From Achromobacter sp. Bel (lineage in GTDB: Bacteria > Pseudomonadota > Gammaproteobacteria > Burkholderiales > Burkholderiaceae_B), in the NCBI RefSeq assembly GCF_012928505.1, contig NZ_JABBJN010000005.1, forward strand, positions 145,583 through 209,582: a stretch of 64,000 nucleotides of DNA, in the 5' to 3' direction. This document shows, piece by piece, positions 25,220 through 34,139 of the stretch. Position 1 is the stretch's first letter; every line of letters starts with the position of its first letter. The position numbers and the translations under genes are program-made. Below the pieces are notes generated by a model. It was given only the letters and a program-made list of their open reading frames with translations. It was not told the origin of the DNA and ran no database searches.

Positions 25220-26017
25220 TCAGCCTTCCACGACGGCGTAGGCCGAGTGGTTGTGGATCGATTCGAAGTTCTCGGCCTCGACGCGATAGCGGGCGATGCC
25301 GGGGTGCGCATTCAGGCGGGCAGCTACGTCGCGCACCAGGTCTTCGACGAACTTGGGGTTGTCGTAGGCGCGTTCGGTCACGTACTTTTCGTCAGGGCGC
25401 TTGAGCAGGCCCCAGAGTTCGCACGAGCCTTCTTCTTCGATCAGGCGGATGACGCCATCCATGCTGATATCGTCGCTCAGGATGGCCGAGACCGTGACAT
25501 GCGAGCGCTGATTGTGCGCCCCGTATTCCGAGATGGCCTTCGAACACGGACAGAGGCTGGTGACGGGCACCTGCACGACCAGTTCGAATTCGACGCCGTC
25601 GCCCTGGGCGCGGGCGATCCACTGGACTTCGTAGTCCAGCAGGCTCTGCACGCCGGAGATCGGCGCCGACTTGTTGATGAAGTACGGGAACGACGCGGTG
25701 ATGTCGCCGCGTTCGGCATGCAGCAGCGGCAGCATGTCGGCCGCCATGGCGCGGAACAGGGTCGGCGTCATGGGCGTGCTGCGGTACTTTTCCAGCAGCG
25801 CCACGAAGCGGGACATGTGCGTCCCCTTTTCTTCGGGCGGCAGCGCCACCGTCAGGGTCCAGTTGGCGACGGTGCCTTGGGCCGAGCCATCGCCGCTTTC
25901 AATCAGCATGGGGTGGCGCACGCCACGGATGCCCACGCGTTGAATCGGGATGTGACGGGTATCCGCCGAGCTCTGGACGTCGGGCATCACGATGGCGGGG
26001 TCGATCGGAGAATTCAT
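25220..26017 (-). CDS. folE2: GTP cyclohydrolase FolE2 (type IB)
   Basis: 265 residues. Converts GTP to dihydroneopterin triphosphate, the first step of folate synthesis, using Mn or Fe as well as Zn. The type-IB signatures are [10 protein letters not shown] near residue 62-71, the catalytic [21 protein letters not shown] (Cys156, Cys158), and a C-terminal [13 protein letters not shown]. The frame is intact. In some species FolE2 is Zur-induced as a zinc-sparing backup; no AT-rich Zur-type palindrome is visible in its 185-base upstream gap, so here it may be the main enzyme. Confidence 0.95.
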   Translation of the reverse strand: MNSPIDPAIVMPDVQSSADTRHIPIQRVGIRGVRHPMLIESGDGSAQGTVANWTLTVALPPEEKGTHMSRFVALLEKYRSTPMTPTLFRAMAADMLPLLHAERGDITASFPYFINKSAPISGVQSLLDYEVQWIARAQGDGVEFELVVQVPVTSLCPCSKAISEYGAHNQRSHVTVSAILSDDISMDGVIRLIEEEGSCELWGLLKRPDEKYVTERAYDNPKFVEDLVRDVAARLNAHPGIARYRVEAENFESIHNHSAYAVVEG

Positions 26018-26202
26018 TTCAGCTTACCTGTCTAGGCAATCAGTCGCTCGCGCACGGCCTAGGAAACTTTGAGAGAGGGGCATTATCGCCCAAACCCCGG
26101 CAACCGCCAGGGAAAACCCTTCTATCCGTAGGTTAGCGGGGCCGGAACAGTGTGTTTCATATTCCGGGCAAAAGCGGCGCCTTCACCCGGCCCCGCAACC
26201 GG

Positions 26203-28065
26203 TCAGGCCAGCAGATCGGCGTAGCGGGCGCGGATGGACTGCTCAATGCCCGCGGCATCCAGGCCGACGCCGGCCAGCAGGGCCGATTGTTCGCCATGGT
26301 CGATGAAGACGTCGGGCAAGCCCAACTGCAGCACGGGGATCTGCACGCCGGCGGCGCTTAGCGTTTCCAGCACCGCACTGCCCGCCCCGCCCATGATCGC
26401 CGCGTCTTCCAGCGTGACCAGCGCATCGTGCCTGGAGGCCAGATCCAGGATCAGTTCGCGATCGATGGGCTTGACGAAGCGCATGTCGGCCACCGTGGCG
26501 TCCAGCTTGCCGGCCGCGGCCAACGCAGCCTGCACCAGCGTGCCGAAGCCCAGGATGGCGATCTTCTTGCCTTCGCGGCGCACCACGCCGCGGCCCAGCT
26601 CCACCGTGTCCAGCCCGGCGCCTTCCAGCGCGCCACAGCCCGCGCCGCGCGGATAGCGCACGGATGCCGGACCGGGGTGCTGATAACAGGTGGACAGCAA
26701 CAGGCGCGTTTCGTTTTCGTCGGACGGCGTGGCGACCACCATGTTCGGCACGCAACGCAGGAACGCGGTGTCGTAGTTGCCGGCATGGGTGGCGCCGTCG
26801 GCGCCCACGATGCCCGCGCGGTCCAGCGCGAAGGTCACGTCCAGGTTCTGCAAGGCCACATCATGGATGAACTGGTCGTAGCCGCGCTGCAGGAAGGTCG
26901 AGTAGATCGCAACGACAGGCTTCTGCCCTTCGCAGGCGATACCTGCGGCGAACGTCACGGCGTGCTGTTCGGCGATGCCCACGTCGAAATAGCGCAGCGG
27001 AAAACGTTTTTCGAATTCCACCAGCCCGCTGCCTTCGCGCATGGCGGGGGTGACGGCGACCAGGCGCGAATCCTGCTCGGCCATGTCGCACAGCCAGTTG
27101 CCGAACACCTGGGTAAAGGTACGCTTGCCCGGGGCCTTGGATTGCTGGATGCCGACGGCGGGGTCGAACTTGCCCGGGCCGTGGTAAAGCACCGGATCGG
27201 CCTCGGCCAGCTTGTAGCCCTGCCCCTTCTTGGTCACCACGTGCAGGAACTGCAGGCCTTGCAGGGCCTTCAAGTTCTGCAGCGTGGGCACCAGGGCGTC
27301 CAGGTCGTGGCCATCGATGGGGCCGACGTAATTGAAACCGAACTCTTCGAACAGCGTGGCCGGCGTGACCATGCCCTTGGCGTGCTCTTCGAACCGGCGC
27401 GCCAGCTCCAGCACCGGCGGCACGTGCTGGAGGACGGCGCGGCCCACGTTCTTGGCCGCAGCGTAGAAGCGGCCCGACATCAGGCGCGCCAGATAGCGGT
27501 TCAGCGCCCCCACCGGCGGCGAGATCGACATGTCGTTGTCGTTCAGGATCACCAGCAGGTTGATGTTGGGCGTGACACCCGCGTTGTTCATGGCCTCGAA
27601 CGCCATGCCCGCGGACATGGCGCCGTCGCCGATGACGGCGATGTGCTGGCGCTGCACGCCGGCGTTGCGCGAGGCCACCGCCATGCCCAGCGCCGCCGAG
27701 ATGGACGTCGATGAATGCGCGGTGCCGAAGGCGTCGTATTCGGATTCGCTGCGCTTGGGAAAGCCCGAGATCCCGCCCGCCTGGCGCAGTTGCGCCATGC
27801 CGGCACGGCGCCCGGTCAGGATCTTGTGCGGATAGGACTGGTGGCCCACGTCCCAGACGATGCGGTCATGCGGCGTGTCGAACACCTGGTGCAGCGCCAG
27901 CGTGAGCTCGACCGTGCCCAAGTTGGACGACAAGTGCCCGCCCGTTTTGGATACCGACTCCAGCACGAAGCCGCGCAGTTCGTCCGCAAGCTTTTTCAGC
28001 TCTCGACGATCCAGGCGCTTGAGGTCTGCCGGGGATTGAATGCGGTCCAATAAATCAGTCGTCAT
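26203..28065 (-). CDS. dxs: 1-deoxy-D-xylulose-5-phosphate synthase
   Basis: 620 residues. A thiamine-diphosphate enzyme that joins pyruvate and glyceraldehyde-3-phosphate to start the MEP isoprenoid pathway. Visible: [32 protein letters not shown], the ThDP/Mg motif [18 protein letters not shown], the pyrimidine domain ([18 protein letters not shown]) and the C-terminal transketolase domain. It follows ispA by 53 bases in the operon xseB-ispA-dxs. Its product also feeds vitamin B6 and thiamine synthesis. Confidence 0.97.
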   Translation of the reverse strand: MTTDLLDRIQSPADLKRLDRRELKKLADELRGFVLESVSKTGGHLSSNLGTVELTLALHQVFDTPHDRIVWDVGHQSYPHKILTGRRAGMAQLRQAGGISGFPKRSESEYDAFGTAHSSTSISAALGMAVASRNAGVQRQHIAVIGDGAMSAGMAFEAMNNAGVTPNINLLVILNDNDMSISPPVGALNRYLARLMSGRFYAAAKNVGRAVLQHVPPVLELARRFEEHAKGMVTPATLFEEFGFNYVGPIDGHDLDALVPTLQNLKALQGLQFLHVVTKKGQGYKLAEADPVLYHGPGKFDPAVGIQQSKAPGKRTFTQVFGNWLCDMAEQDSRLVAVTPAMREGSGLVEFEKRFPLRYFDVGIAEQHAVTFAAGIACEGQKPVVAIYSTFLQRGYDQFIHDVALQNLDVTFALDRAGIVGADGATHAGNYDTAFLRCVPNMVVATPSDENETRLLLSTCYQHPGPASVRYPRGAGCGALEGAGLDTVELGRGVVRREGKKIAILGFGTLVQAALAAAGKLDATVADMRFVKPIDRELILDLASRHDALVTLEDAAIMGGAGSAVLETLSAAGVQIPVLQLGLPDVFIDHGEQSALLAGVGLDAAGIEQSIRARYADLLA

Positions 28066-28118
28066 GCTTTTATGGGGTTCGTTGACCCGGCGTGGATTCA
28101 GGCCGGGCTAGTCACGGA

Positions 28119-29048
28119 TCAGCGGTCTCGAAGGACGATGAAATCAGCCAGTTGCGCCAGGCGCCCGCCAGCATCGCCCAAAGGCGCCAGCGCCGCCAGC
28201 GCCGCTTCACGCAATTCGTCGGCAAACGCCCGCGCCTCGGACAGGCCCAGGAGCGACACATACGTCGGCTTGTTCTCCGCCGCGTCCTTGCCCGGGGTCT
28301 TGCCCAGGCTGGCCGTATCGGCGGTCACATCAAGAATATCGTCCACGACCTGGAAGGCCAGGCCCATCGCCTGCGCATAGGCGTCCAGCGCCTGGCGCGA
28401 CGCCGAACTGGCGCCCGCGACGATGCCGCCCAATGCGACGCTGCAGGCCAGCATGGCGCCGGTCTTCATGCTGTGCATGGTTTGCAGGTCGTCGCGCGAT
28501 AGCGAACGGCCGACGCTGAGCAGGTCGATGGCCTGGCCGCCCGCCATGCCCTGGCTGCCGGCGGCGCGCGCCAGCGACTGGGTGGCCTGCACGATCAGCG
28601 CGGGGGCGATCGGCATGGAGGCCAGCAGGTCGAAGGCCAGCGGCTGCAAGGCATCACCCGCCAGCATGGCGGTGGCTTCGTCGAACTTGACGTGCGTGGT
28701 CGGCTGGCCGCGGCGCAACGTGTCGTCGTCCATGCAGGGCAGATCGTCGTGAACCAGCGAATACGCGTGGATCAGTTCCACCGCCGCGGCGGCGCGGTCA
28801 AGCGAGGCCTCGATGGCCAGCACGCTGCCGCTGACGGGGCAGGCTTGGCCCGCGGCGTAGACCATCGCGGCGCGTACCCGCTTGCCGCCGCCCAGAACAG
28901 CGTAGCGCATGGCTTCATGCAGACGGACAGGCAGCACATCCGCGGGGGGCATCAGGTCGTCAAGCACGTCTTCGACGTGCCGCACGCGCCCCTGCAGCCA
29001 CTCCGGGAAAGCGAGTTGAGTTTGCTTCATCGGGTTCTTATTCGTCAT
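28119..29048 (-). CDS. ispA: Farnesyl diphosphate synthase (polyprenyl synthetase)
   Basis: 309 residues from ATG 29048, which overlaps the end of xseB; ATG 29030 (MKQTQLAF) is an alternative. The first aspartate-rich motif HDDLPCMDDD and the second VVDDILDVT bind Mg-diphosphate. The small residues upstream of the first motif are those of short-chain (C15) synthases. It condenses IPP with DMAPP and GPP, supplying quinone and undecaprenyl synthesis. Middle gene of xseB-ispA-dxs. Confidence 0.94.
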   Translation of the reverse strand: MTNKNPMKQTQLAFPEWLQGRVRHVEDVLDDLMPPADVLPVRLHEAMRYAVLGGGKRVRAAMVYAAGQACPVSGSVLAIEASLDRAAAAVELIHAYSLVHDDLPCMDDDTLRRGQPTTHVKFDEATAMLAGDALQPLAFDLLASMPIAPALIVQATQSLARAAGSQGMAGGQAIDLLSVGRSLSRDDLQTMHSMKTGAMLACSVALGGIVAGASSASRQALDAYAQAMGLAFQVVDDILDVTADTASLGKTPGKDAAENKPTYVSLLGLSEARAFADELREAALAALAPLGDAGGRLAQLADFIVLRDR

Positions 29049-29361
29049 CCAGCGCCGCCGGGTCCAGCGGGCGCAGCAAGTCGCCCTCCAGGACCTTCAC
29101 CTGCTGTTCGGCCTGCGCCAAGCGGTCCTGGCAGACGCGGGTGAGCGCCACGCCGCGCCGGTAGGCCGCCAGCGATTGCTCAAGCGGCAACGAGCCGTCG
29201 TCCATGGCCGCAACCAACGACTCCAATTCGGCCAGGGCCGTTTCGAAATCCTGGGGCAAGGGACGGTCGTCGATCTGCGGATCGGCTTGTGTGGGTTTGG
29301 CCAAACGGGTCTCCGAGGGCGCTAGGGGTGGATCAATCTTCGAATTGTACGAGATCGCCAC
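29038..29361 (-). CDS. xseB: Exodeoxyribonuclease VII small subunit
   Basis: 107 residues if started at the GTG at 29361 (VAISYNSK); an ATG at 29406 would overlap the IclR gene, and the conserved core begins only near LPQDFETALAELESLVAAMDDG. The core LPLEQSLAAYRRGVALTRVCQDRLAQAEQQVKVLEGD is diagnostic. With XseA it cuts single-stranded DNA. The first ~35 residues are poorly conserved, so the start is uncertain. The stop overlaps the ispA start. Confidence 0.88.
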   Translation of the reverse strand: MAISYNSKIDPPLAPSETRLAKPTQADPQIDDRPLPQDFETALAELESLVAAMDDGSLPLEQSLAAYRRGVALTRVCQDRLAQAEQQVKVLEGDLLRPLDPAALDDE

Positions 29362-29386
29362 GCCGGACCCGGCCTTGCCCGCACGA

Positions 29387-30241
29387 TCAGGCTGATGCCC
29401 CCGCAAGACCCGCGATCGCCGCCCGCAGCGCGGGCCCCACGCGCGTGCGCAGGTCGGCTTCCGGCAGCAGGCTGGCGGGACCGCCGCAGCTCATCACGAA
29501 GACGCCTTCGCCGGTGATGGACGTGAAAGGCACCGCGACGGCGTTGATGCCCGACTGCCACTCGCCGATGGCGAAACAGCAGCCCGATTCCTGTAGTTCC
29601 TGGCGTGCGCGGGCGATGGCGTCGACGGAAGGCGCGGCCGGCCCCAGCCGCGCCACCGTCTCGTCGCGCGCGGCGGCCGGCAGGCTGGCCAGATACGCCC
29701 GGCCCATTGCGCTGTCCAGACTGGCGCGGTAGCCGACCGGCAAGCGCAGGTACAGCGCGGAAGACCCGTGTATCGCTTCGACGTAGGTCATGGCGTCGCC
29801 GTCGAAAGCGCCGAGCGCGACCGCGCCGCCGGTGTCCCGGGCCAGTTCGGTCATCGAGGCCTTGGCCAGTTCGCGCACCTCCAGCCCGGCCAGCAGCCCA
29901 AAGCCCAGCGCCAGCACGCCGTAGCCGGGCGAGTATTTGCCGGTGTCGGGGTGATAGCGCAGGTAGCCCAGTTCGGTAAGCGTGTAGGTGATGCGGCTGA
30001 TGGTGGGCTTGGGCAGCCCGGTCAGGCGCGCCAGATCCAGGTTGCCCAGCGCGGTCACGCCGTGGCGAAAACACCGCAGCACGTCCAGCCCCCGCGCCAG
30101 CGCGGTGATGAAGTCGGGCGAATTGGCGCCTTCGCCCACGCCGGCCGTGCGCTTGCGGCGCGCCGGCTGGCTCAGTTCCAACGTCTCGTCGGGCTTGGTC
30201 GCCGCATGGATAACGCGCTTGGCATCAGAAAAAGATTGCAT
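29387..30241 (-). CDS. IclR family transcriptional regulator
   Basis: 284 residues. The winged helix at about 45-105 (GLDVLRCFRHGVTALGNLDLARLTGLPKPTISRITYTLTELGYLRYH) is followed by an effector domain (ELARDTGGAVALGAFDGDAMTYVEAIHGSSALYLRLPVGYRASLDSAMGRAYLASLP). IclR proteins repress or activate small aromatic or organic-acid catabolism. It is divergent from a Bug binding-protein gene, with palindromes between them, so it likely controls that gene. xseB follows on the same strand. Confidence 0.9.
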   Translation of the reverse strand: MQSFSDAKRVIHAATKPDETLELSQPARRKRTAGVGEGANSPDFITALARGLDVLRCFRHGVTALGNLDLARLTGLPKPTISRITYTLTELGYLRYHPDTGKYSPGYGVLALGFGLLAGLEVRELAKASMTELARDTGGAVALGAFDGDAMTYVEAIHGSSALYLRLPVGYRASLDSAMGRAYLASLPAAARDETVARLGPAAPSVDAIARARQELQESGCCFAIGEWQSGINAVAVPFTSITGEGVFVMSCGGPASLLPEADLRTRVGPALRAAIAGLAGASA

Positions 30242-30265
30242 TTCTATTCGCTTCGTTTTTATAGT

Positions 30266-30306
30266 TTATTTCGAATAACAAAACCAAATTCCATATAACG
30301 GAATTT
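30266..30306. promoter_or_regulatory. Candidate IclR operator region
   Basis: Two dyads in the divergent gap: AAATTCC-N7-GGAATTT (30286-30306, 7-bp perfect arms) and TTATT-TCG-AATAA (30266-30278). The first has the GGAA/TTCC arms usual for IclR-family sites. Confidence 0.55.
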
Positions 30307-30414
30307 AAATGATCCAAGGAGACTTGGCAAGCCCCGCGAAGCCGCCCCGGCAGCGCGGTCCGCCCAAGCCAAGCCCGGCGATCCACTCACGCACGCGATT
30401 TCAAGGGGAAAAAC

Positions 30415-31383
30415 ATGATTCGCACGAGTATCAAGCTGCTGGCCACCGTATTGCTCAGCGCCGCCGCACTGGGCGCGCAGGCCGATACGTATCCGGCGCG
30501 GCCCATCAAGGTCGTTTCGCCCTTCCCGGCCGGCGGCGCCACCGACGTGCTGACCCGCATTCTGGCCGAACGCATGGCCAAGACGCTGGGCCAGCCCATG
30601 ATCGTGGAGAACAAGGCCGGCGCGGGCACGTCCATCGGCGCGGCCTTCGTGTCGCGGGAACAGCCGGACGGCTACACCATCCTGATGGCCACGAACTCCA
30701 CGCTCGTGACGAATCGCTACCTGTATAAGGAACTGCCCTACGATCCGGACGGTTTCGCCCGCATCGGCATGGTGGGAGTCGGCCCGCTGGTGCTGCTGTC
30801 CAGCCCCAAGCGACCGTTCAACAGCACGCAAGACGTGGTGGCCTACGCCAAGCAAAACCCGGGCAAGCTGACGTTCGCGACCTTCGGTCCCGGCACCTCG
30901 TCGCACCTGGCTGGCGAACTGTTCAAGGAACGCGCCGGCATCGATATCCTGCATGTGCCTTTCAAGGGCGCGACCCAGGCCCTGCCCGCGCTGATCAGCG
31001 GCGACGTGGACCTGTTCTTCGACATGGTCGCCACCGGCATGCCGCAAGCGGACGCTGGCAAGGTCAAGGTCTTCGCCATCACCAGCCCGTCGCGGCTGGC
31101 GACGCTGCCCAAGCTGCAGACGCTGGCCGAAGAGGGCTACCCCGCCTTCGACATGACCGCCTGGTTCAGCTTCGTGGCGCCCAAGGGCACGCCGGCCCCC
31201 GTGCTGGAAAAACTACAGGCCGCGCTGACAGAGGCCCTGCAGGACGAAGCCGTGAAGAAACGCCTGCTGGACATGGGCATCGACCCGCGCTCGGGCACGG
31301 CGGCCGAACTGGACAAGCAAATCAAGACCGAACAGCCGATCGTGTCGCAATTGATCAAACAGGCCAACATCGTCCTGCAATAA
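30415..31383 (+). CDS. Bug family periplasmic solute-binding protein (TctC-like)
   Basis: 322 residues with an N-terminal signal peptide (MIRTSIKLLATVLLSAAALGAQA). Mature start YPARPIKVVSPFPAGGATDVLTRILAERM is the Bug family signature; IDILHVPFKGATQALPALISGDVDLFFDMV follows. Bug proteins capture carboxylates or amides in the periplasm, usually for a TctAB permease, but most Bordetella and Achromobacter copies are orphans, as here. Regulated by the divergent IclR protein, by position. A terminator follows about 100 bases downstream. Confidence 0.93.
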   Translation: MIRTSIKLLATVLLSAAALGAQADTYPARPIKVVSPFPAGGATDVLTRILAERMAKTLGQPMIVENKAGAGTSIGAAFVSREQPDGYTILMATNSTLVTNRYLYKELPYDPDGFARIGMVGVGPLVLLSSPKRPFNSTQDVVAYAKQNPGKLTFATFGPGTSSHLAGELFKERAGIDILHVPFKGATQALPALISGDVDLFFDMVATGMPQADAGKVKVFAITSPSRLATLPKLQTLAEEGYPAFDMTAWFSFVAPKGTPAPVLEKLQAALTEALQDEAVKKRLLDMGIDPRSGTAAELDKQIKTEQPIVSQLIKQANIVLQ

Positions 31384-31481
31384 GCGAGCACGGTTGCCCG
31401 CCAACGGTTTAGTGACAAATCGTTCGCGGCCCTGCCGGCCCGCGAAACGGCGGCGGGCCCCTCGGTCCGCCACCCTTTCCC

Positions 31482-31515
31482 CCGACAGCGCCCACCAGGG
31501 TCCTGTCGGTTTTTT
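31482..31515 (+). terminator. Terminator of the Bug protein gene
   Basis: CCGACAG / CTGTCGG stem with an inner CCC-ACCA-GGG and a TTTTTT run, 100 bases after the stop codon. Confidence 0.88.
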
Positions 31516-31596
31516 ACGCCTTGCCTAACCGCTGGATACAGAAACCGGGCGTGTGCCGCTGCTATGGTGAAAATGGAATCACCAGCGGGAGCCCGG

Positions 31597-32607
31597 ATGC
31601 CTGAACCCGAAGACCGATACGCCCGCCTGGACGCCGCCCGCTGGCTGGCGGCCGTGGCGGTCGTGCTGCTGCATAGCGCGGCACTGATCGTCAGCGACCC
31701 GGCCGCCTATGGCGGCGGCGCGTGGCTGGCCGCCAATTTGTACGACTCGGCGGCGCGCTGGTGCGTGCCTGTCTTCGTCATGGTCAGCGGCGCATTGCTG
31801 CTGGACCCCGACAAACCCCACGACGCCCTCAAGTTCTACAGCCGCCGGATGGCGCGCATCTGCGCGCCGCTGGTGTTCTGGACGTTGTTCTATCTGACAT
31901 GGCGCACCGGCCTGGACTGGTGGGACGACGGGCACGTGGATTTTTCGTTCTGGCCTCGCAAGGTCGTCCAGGGCGAGCCGTACTACCACCTCTGGTACCT
32001 GTACATGATCGTGGGGCTGTACCTGTTTGCGCCCCTGGCCCGCCTGCTATATGCGCGCAGCACGCCGCGCGGACGCACACTTTGGGTCGTGGGTATCCTG
32101 GGCGTGGCGATCCTGGACGCGCTGTATCGCCGTGCGCTCGGCGCGCCTCACGGCTTCTTCCTGACCTGGTTCCTGCCCTATCTGGGTTACTTCGTGGCCG
32201 GCCGCCTGATCTTCGACGGCGAAATGCGCATCCCCCGGCCCGGCCTGATGCTGGCGGCCAGCGTCGCCGCCACGGCGCTGGGCGTGACGGCCATGTCCAA
32301 CGGCCACACGCTGGACACCTACTTCTACGACTACTTCAGCCTGACCGTGCCGTTCATGTCGCTGGCCGCGTTCCAGTGGATCGTGTCCTCGCCCCGGTTG
32401 CCGCGACTGGCCGCGCTGGCGCCGCTGACGTTCGGGGTCTACCTCATCCACCCCGTATTCCTGGATGTGGCGCGGCGTGCCGGCGCCTTCACGGGCGGGG
32501 ACCGCGATGCCTGGACCGTGCCGGTGCTGACGCTCGCCGTGTTTGCCCTGTCGGCCGCCAGCAGCTGGCTGCTACGGCGCCATCCGGCCACCCGCCGGCT
32601 CGTCTGA
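31597..32607 (+). CDS. Acyltransferase-3 family membrane protein (WecH/OafA-like)
   Basis: 336 residues from ATG 31597, preceded by GGGAGC at good spacing; an ATG 33 bases earlier is less likely. About ten membrane spans. The N-terminal RLDAARWLAAVAVVLLHSAAL carries the conserved R and H of the family, and AARWCVPVFVMVSGALLLDP with YSRRMARICAPLVFW match E. coli WecH. Such proteins O-acetylate surface polysaccharides or periplasmic sugars. The acceptor is unknown, and no polysaccharide cluster is adjacent. Confidence 0.85.
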   Translation: MPEPEDRYARLDAARWLAAVAVVLLHSAALIVSDPAAYGGGAWLAANLYDSAARWCVPVFVMVSGALLLDPDKPHDALKFYSRRMARICAPLVFWTLFYLTWRTGLDWWDDGHVDFSFWPRKVVQGEPYYHLWYLYMIVGLYLFAPLARLLYARSTPRGRTLWVVGILGVAILDALYRRALGAPHGFFLTWFLPYLGYFVAGRLIFDGEMRIPRPGLMLAASVAATALGVTAMSNGHTLDTYFYDYFSLTVPFMSLAAFQWIVSSPRLPRLAALAPLTFGVYLIHPVFLDVARRAGAFTGGDRDAWTVPVLTLAVFALSAASSWLLRRHPATRRLV

Positions 32608-32899
32608 AAGACCTACGCCATGAAGGGTTAATCGGGTTTTGCCCCCGGCCAAACACCCCCCTCGATAACTTCACCAAGCTTCACGGATCTTCACGGGCGT
32701 AGGGGAATCCCTTGGGGTACAATTCACGGCTAATTTGATCGGCCAGACACCGATTTTTCTTCGCGCCAGCACGGATTTAGCCAAGCTCGACTGTTGAGCT
32801 CAAGCGTTTGCGAGCAGTTCGCCAAATCGCTGGGCTTGAAACAAAAGCGCTTGGCAGCGTTCAAACCGTCCTGGCTTTTTTATCCGAGCGGAGGGAATC
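32608..32899 (+). other. Leader and promoter region before the Rieske oxygenase gene
   Basis: A 292-base gap without a gene. A TACAAT hexamer at about 32717 could be a -10. Beyond it, a stretch with several complementary arms (TTGAGCTCAA, CGCTGGGC..., CGCTTGGCAGCG) ends in a T run right before the Shine-Dalgarno GGAGGG, resembling a long structured 5' untranslated region. No known riboswitch class was recognised. Confidence 0.4.
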
Positions 32900-34045
32900 A
32901 TGACCGACATCGGTCGGATGGCACATGTCGTGCCAGCTCGCACCCAGCTACCCGTCAGTGCTTATTTTGACGAAGCCCTCTTTGCCCGCGAGCAAGAACT
33001 CATTTTCAAGCAATCCTCGCAATACGTCGGCCACCAGAAATTGGTGCCCGAGATCGGGGATTGGCGTACGTTGGCTCAAGAAAACGCAGGACGCGTGCTG
33101 GTTCGCAACCAGCAAGGCGTTGAGCTCATCTCGAATGTCTGCCGTCATCGCCAGGCGTTGATGCTGGGCGGCCAGGCCGGCAATGTGGCCGGCAACTGCA
33201 ATGCCAAAGGCAATTTGAAAGCCACCGGCGGCAACATCGTTTGCCCGCTGCACCGCTGGACGTACAACAATCAAGGCGAGTTGCTGGGCGCCCCCCAATT
33301 CGAGACCACGCCTTGCATGAACTTGCAGAAGTTCCGCCTGCGCGATTGCCACGGCCTGCTGTTCGAAGGCCCGCGCGATCCGGCCTCCGACATGGCTCCA
33401 CTGTTCTCGCGCCCTGAGTTCAACTTCGGCGACTACGTGCTCGACCACGTCGAAGTGCACCAGTGCAACTACAACTGGAAGACCTTCATCGAGGTCTATC
33501 TTGAGGATTACCACGTCGGTCCGTTCCATCCCGGCCTGGGCCGCTTCGTCACTTGCGACGACCTGACCTGGGAATTCAACGACTGGTACAGCCTGCAGAA
33601 GGTCGGCGTGCACAATGCGCTAGCACAGCCCGGCTCGGACGTGTACAAGCAGTGGCACGACCGGTTGCTGTCGTTCCGCGACGGCGACGCACCGGACTTC
33701 GGTGCGGTGTGGGTCACGTACTTCCCGACCCACATGATCGAGCTCTACCCGCACGTGCTGGTACTGTCCACGCTGTATCCGAAGAGCCCCCAGGAAACGG
33801 TCAACGTCGTGGAGTTCTACTACCCCGAGGAAATCTCGGCGTTCGAACGCGAATTCGTCGAGGCGCAGCGTGCCGCCTACATGGAAACGGCCATCGAAGA
33901 CGACGAGATCGCCGAACGCATGGACGCGGGCCGCAAAGCCTTGATGCTGCGCGGAGTGAACGAAACCGGCCCGTACCAGTCGCCGATGGAAGACGGCATG
34001 CAGCACTTCCACGAGTGGTACCGGCGCACCATGCAGGACGTGTAA
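32900..34045 (+). CDS. Rieske non-heme iron ring-hydroxylating-type oxygenase, alpha subunit
   Basis: A 381-residue cytosolic protein. The [2Fe-2S] ligands are Cys81/His83 (CRH) and Cys115/His118 (CPLH), separated by 31 residues rather than the usual 15-20, because of a Gly/Asn-rich insert. The mononuclear iron ligands His205 and His210 (DYHVGPFHPG) are intact, and an acidic helix (ETAIEDDEIAERMD) may supply the carboxylate. No reductase, ferredoxin or beta subunit is encoded nearby, so electrons come from elsewhere. Substrate unknown; it may act on a quaternary amine or an aromatic acid. Confidence 0.85.
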   Translation: MTDIGRMAHVVPARTQLPVSAYFDEALFAREQELIFKQSSQYVGHQKLVPEIGDWRTLAQENAGRVLVRNQQGVELISNVCRHRQALMLGGQAGNVAGNCNAKGNLKATGGNIVCPLHRWTYNNQGELLGAPQFETTPCMNLQKFRLRDCHGLLFEGPRDPASDMAPLFSRPEFNFGDYVLDHVEVHQCNYNWKTFIEVYLEDYHVGPFHPGLGRFVTCDDLTWEFNDWYSLQKVGVHNALAQPGSDVYKQWHDRLLSFRDGDAPDFGAVWVTYFPTHMIELYPHVLVLSTLYPKSPQETVNVVEFYYPEEISAFEREFVEAQRAAYMETAIEDDEIAERMDAGRKALMLRGVNETGPYQSPMEDGMQHFHEWYRRTMQDV

Positions 34046-34087
34046 GCGCAGACCCTGTCCACGCAGGGCTTGCCGCCAACGGAATCA

Positions 34088-34115
34088 GGGCCTCGCACAT
34101 CGCGAGGCCCTTTTC
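34088..34115 (+). terminator. Terminator of the Rieske oxygenase gene
   Basis: GGGCCTCGC-ACATC-GCGAGGCCC followed by TTTTC, 43 bases after the stop. Confidence 0.88.
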
Positions 34116-34139
34116 ATTGCGCGCGGCGCCAGCCCGCCA

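Noticed and set aside
25940..26202. Zur-type operator before folE2
   Set aside because: The 185-base gap was read for an AT-rich palindrome like the one at the ZIP gene, and none was found.
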